From: Panulirus ornatus
Taxonomy: Eukaryota > Arthropoda > Malacostraca > Decapoda > Palinuridae
Direction: 5' to 3'
Length of the DNA stretch: 64,000 nucleotides
NCBI RefSeq assembly: GCF_036320965.1
Contig: NC_092224.1
Location: 102,482,992 to 102,546,991 of the forward strand
The notes beneath the pieces are model-generated. The model was not told the DNA's origin and searched no databases. It saw nothing but the letters and a program-made list of their open reading frames with translations. Shown in pieces: positions 11,590 to 23,039 of this stretch. Both the position numbers and the translations under genes were made by a program. How positions within the stretch are numbered: the first letter of the stretch is position 1; every line of letters begins with the position of its first letter.

Positions 11590-12546
11590 TATTATTTATT
11601 ATTATACTTTGTCGCTGTCTCCCGCGTTTGCGAGGTAGCGCAAGGAAACAGACGAAAGAAATGGCCCAACCCTCCCCATACACATGTATATACATACGTC
11701 CGCACACGCAAATATACATACCTACACAGCTTTCCATGGTTTACCCCAGACGCTTCACATGCCCTGCTTCAATCCACTGACAGCACGTCAACCCCGGTAT
11801 ACCACATCGCTCCAATTCACTCTATTCCTTGCCCTCCTTTCACCCTCCTGCATGTTCAGGCCCCGATCACACAAAATCTTTTTCACTCCATCTTTCCACC
11901 TCCAATTTGGTCTCCCACTTCTCCTCGTTCCCTCCACCTCTGACACATATATCCTCTTGGTCAATCTTTCCTCACTCATTCTCTCCATGTGCCCAAACCA
12001 TTTCAAAACACCCTCTTCTGCTCTCTCAACCACGCTCTTCCTATTTCCACACATCTCTCTTACCCTTACGTTACTCACTCGATCAAACCACCTCACACCA
12101 CACATTGTCCTCAAACATCTCATTTCCAGCACATCCACCCTCCTGCGCACAACTCTATCCATAGCCCACGCCTCGCAACCATACAACATTGTTGGAACCA
12201 CTATTCCTTCAAACATACCCATTTTTGCTTTCCGAGATAATGTTCTCGACTTCCACACGTTCTTCAAGGCTCCCAGGATTTTCGCCCCCTCCCCCACCCT
12301 ATGATCCACTTCCGCTTCCATGGTTCCATCCGCTGCCAGATCCACTCCCAGATATCTAAAACACTTTACTTCCTCCAGTTTTTCTCCATTCAAACTTACT
12401 TCCCAATTGACTTGACCCTCAACCCTACTGCACCTAATAACCTTGCTCTTATTCACATTTACTCTTAACTTTCTTCTTTCACACACTTTACCAAACTCAG
12501 TCACCAGCTTCTGCAGTTTCTCACATGAATCAGCCACCAGCGCTGT

Positions 12547-12549
<3 letters not shown>
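11590..12549 (-). mobile_element. RTE copy C4, 5'-truncated, short 3'UTR
   Basis: On the minus strand the frame is open at 12537-11788 (249 codons), equivalent to residues 750-998. The copy starts just inside the RT active-site region, so the FADD box itself is lost. The C-terminal WFGHMERM and GRPNWRWKD motifs are kept. It has the short-form stop and short 3'UTR. The 5' end is fused to (TA)n at 'gtatcatata'. Confidence 0.92.

Positions 12550-12627
<78 letters not shown>
12550..12627. repeat. (TA)n tract between C4 and C5
   Basis: About 39 TA units. The truncated 5' ends of C4 (minus) and C5 (plus) face each other across it. Confidence 0.95.
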
Positions 12628-12631
<4 letters not shown>

Positions 12632-12646
12632 TTATTTTTTTATTAT

Positions 12647-13931
12647 AAGAGTTTTGGAAAGAGGGGCAAGTATGAAGTCTGTTGGGGATGAGAGAGATTG
12701 GGGAGTGAGTCAATTGTTGTTCGCTGATGATACAGCGCTGGTGGCTTATTCATGTGAGAAACTGCAGAAGCTGGTGACTGAGTTTGGTAAAGTGTGTGAA
12801 AGAAGAAAGTTAAGAGTAAATGTGAATAAGAGCAAGGTTATTAGGTGCAGTAGGGTTGAGGGTCAAGTCAATTGGGAAGTAAGTTTGAATGGAGAAAAAC
12901 TGGAGGAAGTAAAGTGTTTTAGATATCTGGGAGTGGATCTGGCAGCGGATGGAACCATGGAAGCGGAAGTGAATCATAGGGTGAGGGAGGGGGCGAAAAT
13001 TCTGGGAGCCTTAAAGAATGTGTGGAAGTCGAGAACATTATCTCGGAAAGCAAAAATGGGTATGTTTGAAGGAATAGTGGTTCCAACAATGTTGTATGGT
13101 TGCGAGGCGTGGGCTATGGATAGAGTTGTGCGCAGAAGGGTGGATGTGCTGGAAATGAGATGTTTGAGGACAATATGTGGTGTGAGGTGGTTTGATCGAG
13201 TAAGTAATGTAAGGGTAAGAGAGGTGTGTGGAAATAAAAAGAGCGTGGTTGAGAGAGCGGAAGAGGGTGTTTTGAAATGGTTTGGGCACATGGAGAGAAC
13301 GAGTGAGGAAAGATTGACCAAGAAGATATATGTGTCGGAGGTGGAGGGAACGAGGAGAAGTGAGAGACCAAATTGGAGGTGGAAAGATGGAGTGAAAAAG
13401 ATTTTGAATGATCGGGGCCTGAACATGCAGGAGGGTGAAAGGCGGGCAAGGAATAGAGTGAATTGGATAGATGTGGTATACCGGGGTCGACGTGCTGTCA
13501 ATGGATAGAATCAGGGCATGTGAAGCGTCTGGGGTAAACCATGGAAAGTTCTGTGGAGCCTGGATGTGGAAAGGGAGCTGTGGTTTCGGGCATTATTGCA
13601 TGACAGCTAGAGACTGAGTGTGAACGAATGGTACCTTTGTTGCCTTTTCTAGCGCTACCTCGCACACATGAGGGGGGAGGGGGATGTTATTCCATGTGTG
13701 GCGATGTGGTGATGGGAATGAATAAGGCAGACAGTGTGAATTGTGTGCATGTGTATATATGTATGTGTATGTGTGTGTATATATATGTGTACATTGAGAT
13801 GTATGGGTATGTATATTTGCGTGTGTGGACGCGTATGTATATACATATATGGGGGTGGGTTGGGCCATTTCTTTCGTCTGTTTCCTTGCGCTACCTTGCA
13901 AACGCGGGAGACAGCGACAAAGCAAAATAAT
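12647..13931 (+). mobile_element. RTE copy C5, 5'-truncated, long 3'UTR
   Basis: The element part starts at the equivalent of Arg719, just upstream of the FADD box, and stays open to 13508. It reads past the short-form stop (CGA, not TGA) and ends six residues later, after RRAVNG, because of a TAG. The long-form 3'UTR ends in 'gagacagcgacaaagc'. It lacks motif A, so it cannot encode an active polymerase. Confidence 0.92.
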
Positions 13932-16059
13932 ATATATATGTTTGTGTGTGTTTGTGTGTGTGTGTGTACATGAGTTATATCAAGTGTTAAAGAGTATAAG
14001 TGACTTAGTTTTGTGGTAAATACACGAAATTATGTCGAGTCCAAGTGACCTATAAATTGCAGGCCAGGGTGGCAATGCCGAGGTATTGGCTGGTCGTGAT
14101 GAATTCTTTTGAAGACGACCAAGTCCAGGGTAAGGAGACACAGTGTAATCATCCTCTTATTAAGCTACTAATTCTTCAGACATCTTGGACGTATTTTTGG
14201 GTTTGTGATCTCAAATATAATGTCATGTGTATGTGAGTTTTTAGGTAGTATGTTCATCAGACTGCGTTCATATTTGTGTGCCTGTATTTGTGTTCTTGTT
14301 TATCATTGTGTTTTTTCACTGTGAATGATATTTGTGTTTGTTTCCCTGTCAATATGCATGCATGTATTAATGTATACAGATGTGTTTGCGAGCGTCTGAA
14401 ATTCGTGTGGCACCAGAAACACGTATTAATGGTATATTAGGCGTAATTCTAAGCATACTCGCATCATTTTATGATGTTTTTAAGCACTTTACAAAAGTAC
14501 GATAATTTTCAAGTCTTGCATCAAAACATTACTGAAGGATGCAAAATTGTGGGAGCGATTACGTCTCCATTCCCCTACGGTGATGCATCTCACTGGCATG
14601 AATAACGCCGGTCCTACTGAGATTGAGACGAGGTCCTTTGTTATTTTCCTTTGGTAATTATATACCCGCCTCATATTTTATTCCCAAGACCGTCATGCCG
14701 ACGCGCAAGGCTGTGGTGTAATCTGTGATAGTCACCTCGCTGGTCTACTTAATTCGACATAGACACATTAACAAACTGGGAGAGATGTGCTTAATTCGGG
14801 ACTTTATTATTGTCCTGGCATTTATTCTGCATGGTTCCGTTTACTAGCTTTATATTTTTCAGTCAATAGTTTTTCTCCAATATCGTTTATGCATTTCTGC
14901 AGGTTTGTCTCCTTTCAAATCATAACGTGCTGAAAAGATATCCTGATGTATTTTTTTTTTTCTGGTATGAAACTCAGGAAAGATCCTAGCTTTCCAGGAG
15001 ATATTCTTATTCACTTTGGCGATAATTTTCTCTCAGACACTATCGTTGATCAAGGGGACGCCATCATTCTTGTATTAAATAACACACAAACTCTTGTATC
15101 TGAGAACATGATTCATCTCGTACGTCTCCCAGAGATACTGAACTCCTGGTTGGTGTGTTGGTCGCGCCCCGGGCCACTGTGACGTTGTGGTAAGCACGTC
15201 AAGCTCATCTGACTGGCTTATTATTCAGTACTGGTGGATGATTGTTTTCTCATGGCCCGAGTTATCATGCGTCCGCTACGAAGTAATTAGAGGATATATT
15301 GCTTTATTACACCTGTCTGTCTGTGTTCCTCCCGAGTGAGGGTGTTATAATTTGTATAATCAACGCTCGCGCTTACGATTACGATTGTCAGTTGAATGAA
15401 ATGGAACTATACTGATTTGTGACATGGAAATCATAAACGGAGATATATAATGATTTTGTTCACGCGTTTACCCGTGTTAGTAAGTACGGTACCTGTTATG
15501 TGTACCCGCCTTCCCACACAGGTATTCTTACTAGGATTCAGCTGAAATTTTGTTAAGTGCATCATATGTATATTAAACATGCATGTGAAGTTATAGTGGC
15601 ATTAGAAAGGACTTGCAGAAACTTCCATGATACTTTTTCCAGCTATATTACGTTGCGCAGTATCTATCTGTTTGGTGTAGTCAGTTCCTCTTACAGTTAT
15701 TTATAGATTAAAATGAAACTTTTTATATATAATTCTGATGGCCATTGGTGAACTTGTTCAAAAATTGTCATGAGCTGCACATAAACACTTCCCACTCCTT
15801 TGTGTTAAATAAGAAATAAGATATTAGTGTTCTCTAAATAGACAGACTTTTAACTTCACTTGAATAACCGTACACTCTCACTATATTAAGTGTAGCCTGT
15901 GCACACACTGGAGGTACTCGTGTAGTTACGACATGCTCGTCTCCGTTTTAAACCTGACATCAGGAAAGTTTTGAGAGACTGGTGCCTTTTCTGTGTCTGT
16001 TATATTTCTCTCTCTTGCTTATCTTTCAGACTTGTTTACTGGTGCCCCGCGATAGGGAG
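13932..16059. other. No recognised gene; short GT-rich run at left edge
   Basis: A short TA and GT-rich run (about 13931-13968) follows C5. The rest is AT-rich, with short reading frames that have no motif. Nothing recognisable was found. Confidence 0.55.
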
Positions 16060-16599
16060 ATTGTGCCAGGAATGATGAAGAAAAGACCTCATTCCCTCAC
16101 ATACATCCTTAAACTTTCGTGCGTAATGCACCGAAACCATGGCCCCATGTCCACAGCCAGGCCCCACAGACCTTTACGCGGTTTCTCCTCCTGCTCCATA
16201 TGCCTTAGTTCGGTCCATGGACACCACGTCGTCACCTGCATACCACATATTTCCCATGCACTATATCCTGTGCACGCCTTTTCACCATCCTCCATATTCT
16301 GGCTCCGCTCACTCAAAATCTTTTTTCGCTCCAACCTTACATCTTCACTTTGATCTCCCTTCTCTTGTCCTCTCCACTTTTGCCACATATATCCTGTATG
16401 TCAACCTTTCCTCGCTTATTCTCTCTACATATCCAAAGTCTTTCAGCACACCCTCTTCAGCACTCTCAACCACACTCCTCTAGTATCACACCTCTTTCTT
16501 ACCGTATCAACGCTTCTCACCACAAGTTGTCCTGAAACATTTCCAAACATCCACCCTCTTTCGTGTGTTCTCATACAGCATCGTTGGCGCTACCAATGA
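16060..16599 (-). pseudogene. Ancient RTE relic, C-terminal half and 3'UTR
   Basis: On the minus strand this follows the RTE family from about residue 865 through the C-terminus into the 3'UTR. The text around 'aatgcaccgaaacca' matches the long-form 3'UTR, so the long form is the older version. Substitutions and indels are dense and the frame is broken. It continues at 18193-18537 after an insertion. Confidence 0.75.
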
Positions 16600-17334
16600 C
16601 TATACAAACGATGATAGGAAAGTGACTGCTGCAACCAATAGAAAAATGGATAACCAAAGTACGTATTGGTAACTGTGGCCACCTCTCCTGTCTACTATGG
16701 TCGTTACGCATATCCTTATTCTTCTTGGGCAACAAGTATTAATCATTAATACACATTAACGGCAGTATATTGTTTCACTCACCCTGGTGTTAGGTAGGTG
16801 CGAAGTTTCTCCTTGATATCTTCTCCCAGTACATATATGGTCAATGACAGGAGTACAGGCTTTTATAGTTCCCACCATTCAGTTGACGTATTGGAAATCT
16901 AACTTATTTGCTTTTCTTCCAGTCTGCTTTATCATTTATCTGTTAGCAGCTTATGCGTTTTTTAACCTTGTTATGTAACATATTTTGATCACTACTGTCT
17001 TTTCTCCGTGTATTATCCTGTATGTTGTTGATCAGTCATATGATTATGATTATTTATCCCTCATCCGCAATCTCTGTATTGGATATTTTTCTCTGTCTTC
17101 TCCTAATTTCATTTCTCTCCAAATTTTTCCCAATTATTTGATATATCATGAATAATGAAATCAACAAGTCACACATTGTACTGCAATTAACAGCATGTTA
17201 AGCACACAGACCTTACCAATCACCACTACATAAATAGGATTTCAATAACCACCTGCATACCACATGAATTATGGATAACAAAGATTGGCTTTGATATTTG
17301 ATATAGCATTACAGTAAGCACTGCAGGCATAGAC

Positions 17335-17532
17335 CTACACTGTAAAATTCAAAAGCATGCACTTACTGAACGCCCAACAAACCAGGAAGCATCGTGTTTC
17401 AGTTTGGAGGATGTCTGTCCAGTCACGTAATTTCTTTGATAAAAAATGATGACTGCAGACCCTGTAGCTTCTGTGCAACTTTTCTGCTCTCGCATTCATG
17501 ATATAAGGCACACAGACAGCATACTGCCACAC
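17335..17532 (-). pseudogene. THAP-type zinc-finger fragment
   Basis: The minus-strand frame of about 65 codons contains SYRVCSHHF, the shape of the C-x2-H-F end of a THAP zinc finger. It is preceded by a basic 'NARAEKLHR' and followed by a 'LSKKLRDW' segment in the place of the family's closing region. THAP domains bind DNA and are found in P-element-type transposases and in host proteins. There is no ATG at the left edge, a stop lies directly upstream, and the first cysteine pair of the finger is not convincing. It is best read as an exon or relic inside the putative transposon. Assignment rests on one motif. Confidence 0.4.
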
Positions 17533-17738
17533 GAATCACCTGCAGAAACAATTACCGCAATCGGGAATTCTTCCCAATTTAGAGGTTAACAAATATGAAT
17601 AAACGAAAATTCCCATGGTATCACATATTCACAGCTACCGGTTAGGCCTATTCTAGATTGTTATTCCTGGGTTATTGGTCAATAAGCGTACGTTAAGAGC
17701 AAACAATAGCACTTACCGATCGTTTTCTTTCATATATT

Positions 17739-17741
<3 letters not shown>

Positions 17742-17774
<33 letters not shown>
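17742..17774. repeat. (GT)n microsatellite
   Basis: An uninterrupted GT run of about 16 units inside the putative transposon insertion. Confidence 0.95.
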
Positions 17775-18192
17775 ATATTCTGCTAAAAAAAAACAGCAGT
17801 GAGAACGTCCGACCATGTTTTCTTGCTTTCAGATTGAGGTGTACATGAGAAAAAGCCATTTCGTCTCGCATTATTTTTGAAAAATATACAACTGTAGTCC
17901 CTTTTTGCGGATCAGTTCATTGGTATATATCCTGAATGAAATGTATATATGTATGTACATGATGATGTTTCACAAGTTATAAAGTTATTTTTTGGGGTTA
18001 CAGAGTAAAATTATGAAAGACGAGTTATGGTCATGGCAAAACTGTATTTCTGAAACGTGTACTTTGTATACGTGCAGACGAAAACTTAGGCGCCAGCCAA
18101 CGCCACCTACATTCATTACGCAGCAATATCGTACTCTGAAGATCCAGTTAGCATTAAAGGTCCTTTATAGCTTTCCTATCATCTGTTTTTAG

Positions 18193-18537
18193 GCATTGGG
18201 AGCTACTATACCTTCAAGGATACCCATTTTCATCTTCCCAAAGGTCGCTTCGCTTTCCACACTTTGCTCGGTGTTCCCAGAACATTCACCCACTCACCCA
18301 CCTTGTGACTCATCTCCACTTCCAAGGTTTCATTCACTGTCCCAGGTATCTAAAACACCCCACTTTCTCCTTTTTTTCCAATTGAAACTCGCAACTCAGG
18401 TAACCTGTCTCTTTGTACTGCTAAACCTGAATAACCATGCTTTTATCCACATTTATTCTCACGTTTCTCCTTTCGTACACTCTCCCAAACTCTGACACCA
18501 ACTTCTGCAGTTTCCCATGCGAATGTGTCTCGCTCTC
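18193..18537 (-). pseudogene. Ancient RTE relic, central part
   Basis: On the minus strand this matches the RTE ORF at about residues 750-865, including the codons around the YLGV segment ('aggtatctaaaacac'). It is the upstream continuation of the relic at 16060-16599. Multiple stops and indels leave no usable frame. Confidence 0.72.
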
Positions 18538-18950
18538 TTATCTTTTTCGGTTACTTTTGATAGATATTCCCCTGGACACTCTCCATGTCAGTGCTGAGTG
18601 TGGTAGTAGAGTGCGGTATGTCTGTTCATAGTGCCCACACCACACCAGCTTTATCCCTTTCCATTCTTCCTAGTAACCTTGCTAACGTGATTACTTGTGT
18701 CATTACTGTGTTCGTAGTTATGTCGCTCCTTGTTGTCTGTGCATCACCTTGAGGGGTATCGTCTCTGCTGCTTGTGATCTGTCATGGTCCAGGTGTCTGG
18801 TCCTTTCTTAAGGACAGGGACGGTGTAACCTGATATATGGTTATCTTTGCATCGAGAGGAATATGAGGAACTATGAGGATCAGATACAGGGCTCATGAGT
18901 CTTGACTTTACTTAGAAATTCTTTGTTATTATTCAGTGCATCTGAAACGA
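18538..18950. other. No recognised gene
   Basis: Short reading frames only, with no motif or repeat noted. Confidence 0.5.
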
Positions 18951-19160
18951 GGTTCATGGCACGATCTAGGGTGAACCTAAAACAAAGTTCGAAGCAAGGT
19001 TCTTTAGTGAATCTGAAGGTTCATGGTGGGATCTTGGGTGAACCTGAAGTAAAGTTCGCAGCAAGGTTCATTAGTGAACCTGAAGTAAGGTTCATAATGG
19101 GATCTTGGATAAACCTTGAGCAAAATTATTAGCTGGGTCCAGCAGTGAACCCGAAGCACG
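18951..19160 (+). repeat. Three-unit 67-71 bp tandem repeat
   Basis: The sequence beginning 'ggttcatggcacgatctagg' recurs about three times with spacing of 67 and 71 bp. The third unit is clearly diverged. A reading frame runs through it (18902-19132), but unit lengths that are not multiples of three and lack of similarity argue against coding. Confidence 0.75.
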
Positions 19161-19418
19161 GATTGCACCTGGGTTAATGACTCGTCGTTGTTAGAATGTT
19201 GACGGTGCGAACCCGACACTGTCAGGCCGGGTTTCACAGCTGGACATTGGCAAAAAAAAAAAAAAAAGAAATGGCTAACGTCAGAATTTACTACTACAAG
19301 GAGTATATAACCTCGTAAAAACAACAAAGTTCAGTTTCTCTTAATTTCCCAACTGCATGTGATGCTGTAATCATACATATAGATTCGCCAATAATGAACA
19401 GTACAAATAAGAGAAACG

Positions 19419-22400
19419 TTATTGTAAGGTCTTGCTATTGGTTCATCCTCCGTATCGAAGCACCAGTCAACACGCGGTGGGCGGGCTAGTTCAGGCGTCA
19501 TCAATATTGTACTGATGGAAGATTGATTGTCTTATTTACCTGAGTCCTGGAGAACTGTCGTTTGTTAATTGTGCTCTTTATTTCATCTCATTTATGAATA
19601 AAAAGAAAAGTTTTACCACTACCGTGTAATTGTACCTTGACAATAAGAGGTAGTTAGAGCAGTCGTTGTCGCCCAGCAAATGTAAACAAAGCATTGTGGC
19701 CGATGATTGGTGCAGCTGAAGTCTCTCTCCCATAATGCCACCATCGCTGCCGGAACTCCAGATAGAAGTTTGTGGAACCTCTTTTACCATAGGGTTAACG
19801 TCAGCTGGACGAGCGGGTCGCGGTGTGTGTTGATATCTGTGTTTGTCGAGAAGTATATTCAAACTGGGATGCTGTGGGAACCACCTGATCGTGTGGAAGT
19901 GTGCAGAGAATATGTACTGACGACAGCCTAAGTGAGAGTAATGTTTGTGCTGTTATTACATCTGCCAGTACCAGGACTCTTGTTCGTTGCAGGATGTGGC
20001 AGGTCAGTGATGTGTGGACACGTTGGGCTCGAACTAACTACGTAAATGTCATGTACACTGTTGTAAATATTTAGATAAGTTCTGAGTTTATATGGTGTGA
20101 GGAATATTACTATAATGATCGTTCATACGTGCCACTCGGAGTTGGACGAATATGTTACGATTTTTAAGTAAGAATTGTTAACGTTCGGTCGTATAATGGA
20201 ATGTTACCCGTGTCTTTGTACCACCGTATCCAAAAGGTATTTAAGGGTTATATGTGTATGGGATTATCCAGTTTCATAATTTTGAAGATGCCTATTTCAG
20301 CAAGTAGGTTAACATTAACGCCATTATTATAACTTAGTTTCCTTATAAAGTTTCACAGGTTTTTCTTGAACCTTTACAATACAACTAAACAAGAAATTGT
20401 ATATTTTTCTTAATTCTGATATATATTTCTCTCATTTTTCTGGTATGTTTTGTGTATAATATTTTCGTGTGAGGGTCGTCCGTAATACTCGAACATTTCT
20501 GTTGATTCATGCTAGAATTTCGCCCACGTCCAGGTGAGATCCTTCATGTATTCTGGGAAACGTTTATTTTTTTCCGCTTATCCATGAAGGAGTTGATTGT
20601 ATTTTTACTTGATTTTAGTGTTTCGGTGTTGATTTCCTCCACTAGTCTTTCTGTAGCTGGTTGTCTGGTCATTTGGGTATTTACGCTAATGTTTTTCGAA
20701 AAAATTTCTGATCGATCCAGACTTGCTGCATTCAGATCTGGCTTTCAAAGTCATGTAGGACGTCATTATTTTACGCAGTGCATAAGTTGACTGGAAACGT
20801 TACCATTTTCTAATATATAGATTTATGTAACGACCAAAGAAAAATAATGCAGTTATCCATGAACGCATTATATTCATGGTTATTCACAGATAATGTAACC
20901 TAACAACGTGCGGTGCCCATCTTGGTCTCCCATCTTCACACCAAAATACAATTAGTAGAAGATTTTCACTTGGTGTGATACTTGTCTTGTTTGTGATTTA
21001 GGCGTAAAAACTCCATTTACACAGCAGAAATTGTCCTGTCCATTGATGTAAGAGCTTGGAAGCCTTTTTCGTTCTGAAAGTGAAAGTAACAGTAAGCGCG
21101 ATAAGATATAGCAAACCATTGAACACAACACATCGGCTTTCATGTACAGTAACAAAATCCTGCTTTGCTGTTCCATTACCTCCTCGCTGCCACAACACTG
21201 CATGAGGGAAGCGCCACAGGGCTGCTGCTTCAGTTGTCATAAAGCGCAGGAAGTATTAAGTATTTGAGTCGCGTTGTTCCTTTAATTTTCATTTTTGATG
21301 TCTTGTTAAAATTATATGTAGGAACTTCGTTTATGCTATTTTTTTTTTTTTTAACTATTATTGTCATCGTTATTTCTGGGAGAAACATCGCAGTATTATA
21401 ATCCGGAGCAGTTCGTCTTGTTTAAATACGGAAATGACGTAAAATAAAAAGTGTACAAGACCTTTGAGTTCCACACAGTGGGTGGGGTGGTTGGGCTTTA
21501 GAAAGAGGGGAATACTGGATTACAAACATATAAACTGACACACCACCGTTCTACCTTAACCTAACGTAACTCGAAACGTAATCAATCCCAGCCTAACTTA
21601 ACATTACGAAGTCTAACGACCCATAACAAAACCAAACACAATTTAGTCAACGTTACGAAGTCTAATGTTAGCCAAGCGTTACCTAAAGATTACCGTTAGT
21701 AAGAATATTAACGATTATCAAACCTAACCAAACCTATTGTAACAATTTCCTACCCATAACGAAGGAACCACTAACAAACTTATTGTGAATGATGCAACAT
21801 GGAGGAGGAATTGATTGAATCGGTAACTCGTCGTGACTGTGATACAAAGACTGCCAGATATCCGACTGCGGGTTTACCATAGACAGGACATCCACCCGAT
21901 GGTTTACATTATAGTACTGTTATTTTCCTTTCTGCCATATCTTTTTCTTTTAACTAACCTCGAAAAAGTCCTTGTGATGGTATATTGTTTACATAGCCGC
22001 CATGATATCCAGCTAGATGTAACAGTTTTTACTATTATCTAGTGTTTACATTAATTTTTATGGTGTCTTGGATGGTTAAAGGTTCATTGTAGAATGGATC
22101 TCTCGTGCTCTAAATGACGACAGAGGACCATACTCTCAAAAGGTTTAGCATAACATCTCGTAGATATGAAGGGTAGTTGGTTGTTTAGGTATTAGGATGA
22201 TACTAGTAGTCGTCCTAGAGGTAATCTGCCACTTGACTCTTATATATAGTGGAGGATTGCGTAGTAATGTAGCAGGTGGTACCATCCTCCCGGGCTACGG
22301 CAAGTTCACGTTGGGTAACTCGGATCATAATGTTCCTTGTTCATCGTAAATTGAATTAGTGTATTATCTCTGCTCATCCTTAACATATCTGCATTTCAGA

Positions 22401-23039
22401 AGTTAGATTTACAAAGCAGGACGTAATAGGCATAAGTGTTAGAAGTTCTGTATTGTTGGTTTGCATGACTGACTTTGATAAATATTATTTTCTCCTAATG
22501 CTCTACCGATAGGCGTTTATGTATTCGGTCCATTAACAAATAGTGAAGATTTTCAGAGTTCGGTCATCGCTGCCGGGCAGTTGTTACAGTAAATGAACGA
22601 AATATTCGTTGCAGGTTTCCTTGGCGATTTTTTTTTTTTTTGGATAAGTTTAGTTTTATCGTCTGATACACTTGGACCAGTGTTTCTCAAGCTTTCATGA
22701 CTCTCGCCTGTTGGCTTTCACGAAATACTCGCTCAACCCCCCCTCCCCCATTTCTTTTGAAGAATTTGACATTTTGTGTTGTGTTTTAGTATTGAGGATC
22801 AGCTAGTTCGTAATTTATGTAGCCTTGTATCTCGTGAGCATGGATGAAGACAAATTAGATAGAAATAATGTCAAAACATAACATGTATAAAGTGTATAAG
22901 TATTTATTTTGGCCAACACTTAGGTGAGCCAAAGCCAAATTACACCCAATATCATAGAAACCAAAAACACGTTAAATCTCGTAAACCCATTAGAACAAAA
23001 AAATCATATGCAAACGAATTAAAACTGTCGAATCTAATA
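19419..23039. other. Unit 1 left part, no recognised gene
   Basis: AT-rich sequence. The block at 21540-21770 is rich in degenerate CCTAA/TTAGG-like words. Short reading frames here shift or break between the two units, which argues against coding. Confidence 0.6.

Larger units (their letters stand above)
16600..18192. mobile_element. Putative DNA-transposon insertion splitting the RTE relic
   Basis: About 1.59 kb interrupts one continuous ancient RTE relic. The ends carry inverted 'gatgataggaaag' (16610-16622, and its complement at 18171-18183), and the next few bases outward are A-rich at both ends. A host segment resembling 'gcattgttgg' is present on both sides (16579 onward and 18193 onward), consistent with a diverged target duplication. 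The apparent duplication (about 16 bp) is longer than usual for TIR elements. The interior contains a THAP-like fragment on the minus strand and a (GT)n tract. Confidence 0.45.

Noticed and set aside
19707..19931. Possible exon of 74 codons, present in both 13.8-kb units
   Set aside because: Several of the differences between the units change amino acids and the start shifts with a 1-bp indel, so there is no sign of coding constraint.
20509..20790. 93-codon hydrophobic frame
   Set aside because: The counterpart in unit 2 is frameshifted and truncated, with no recognised motif.
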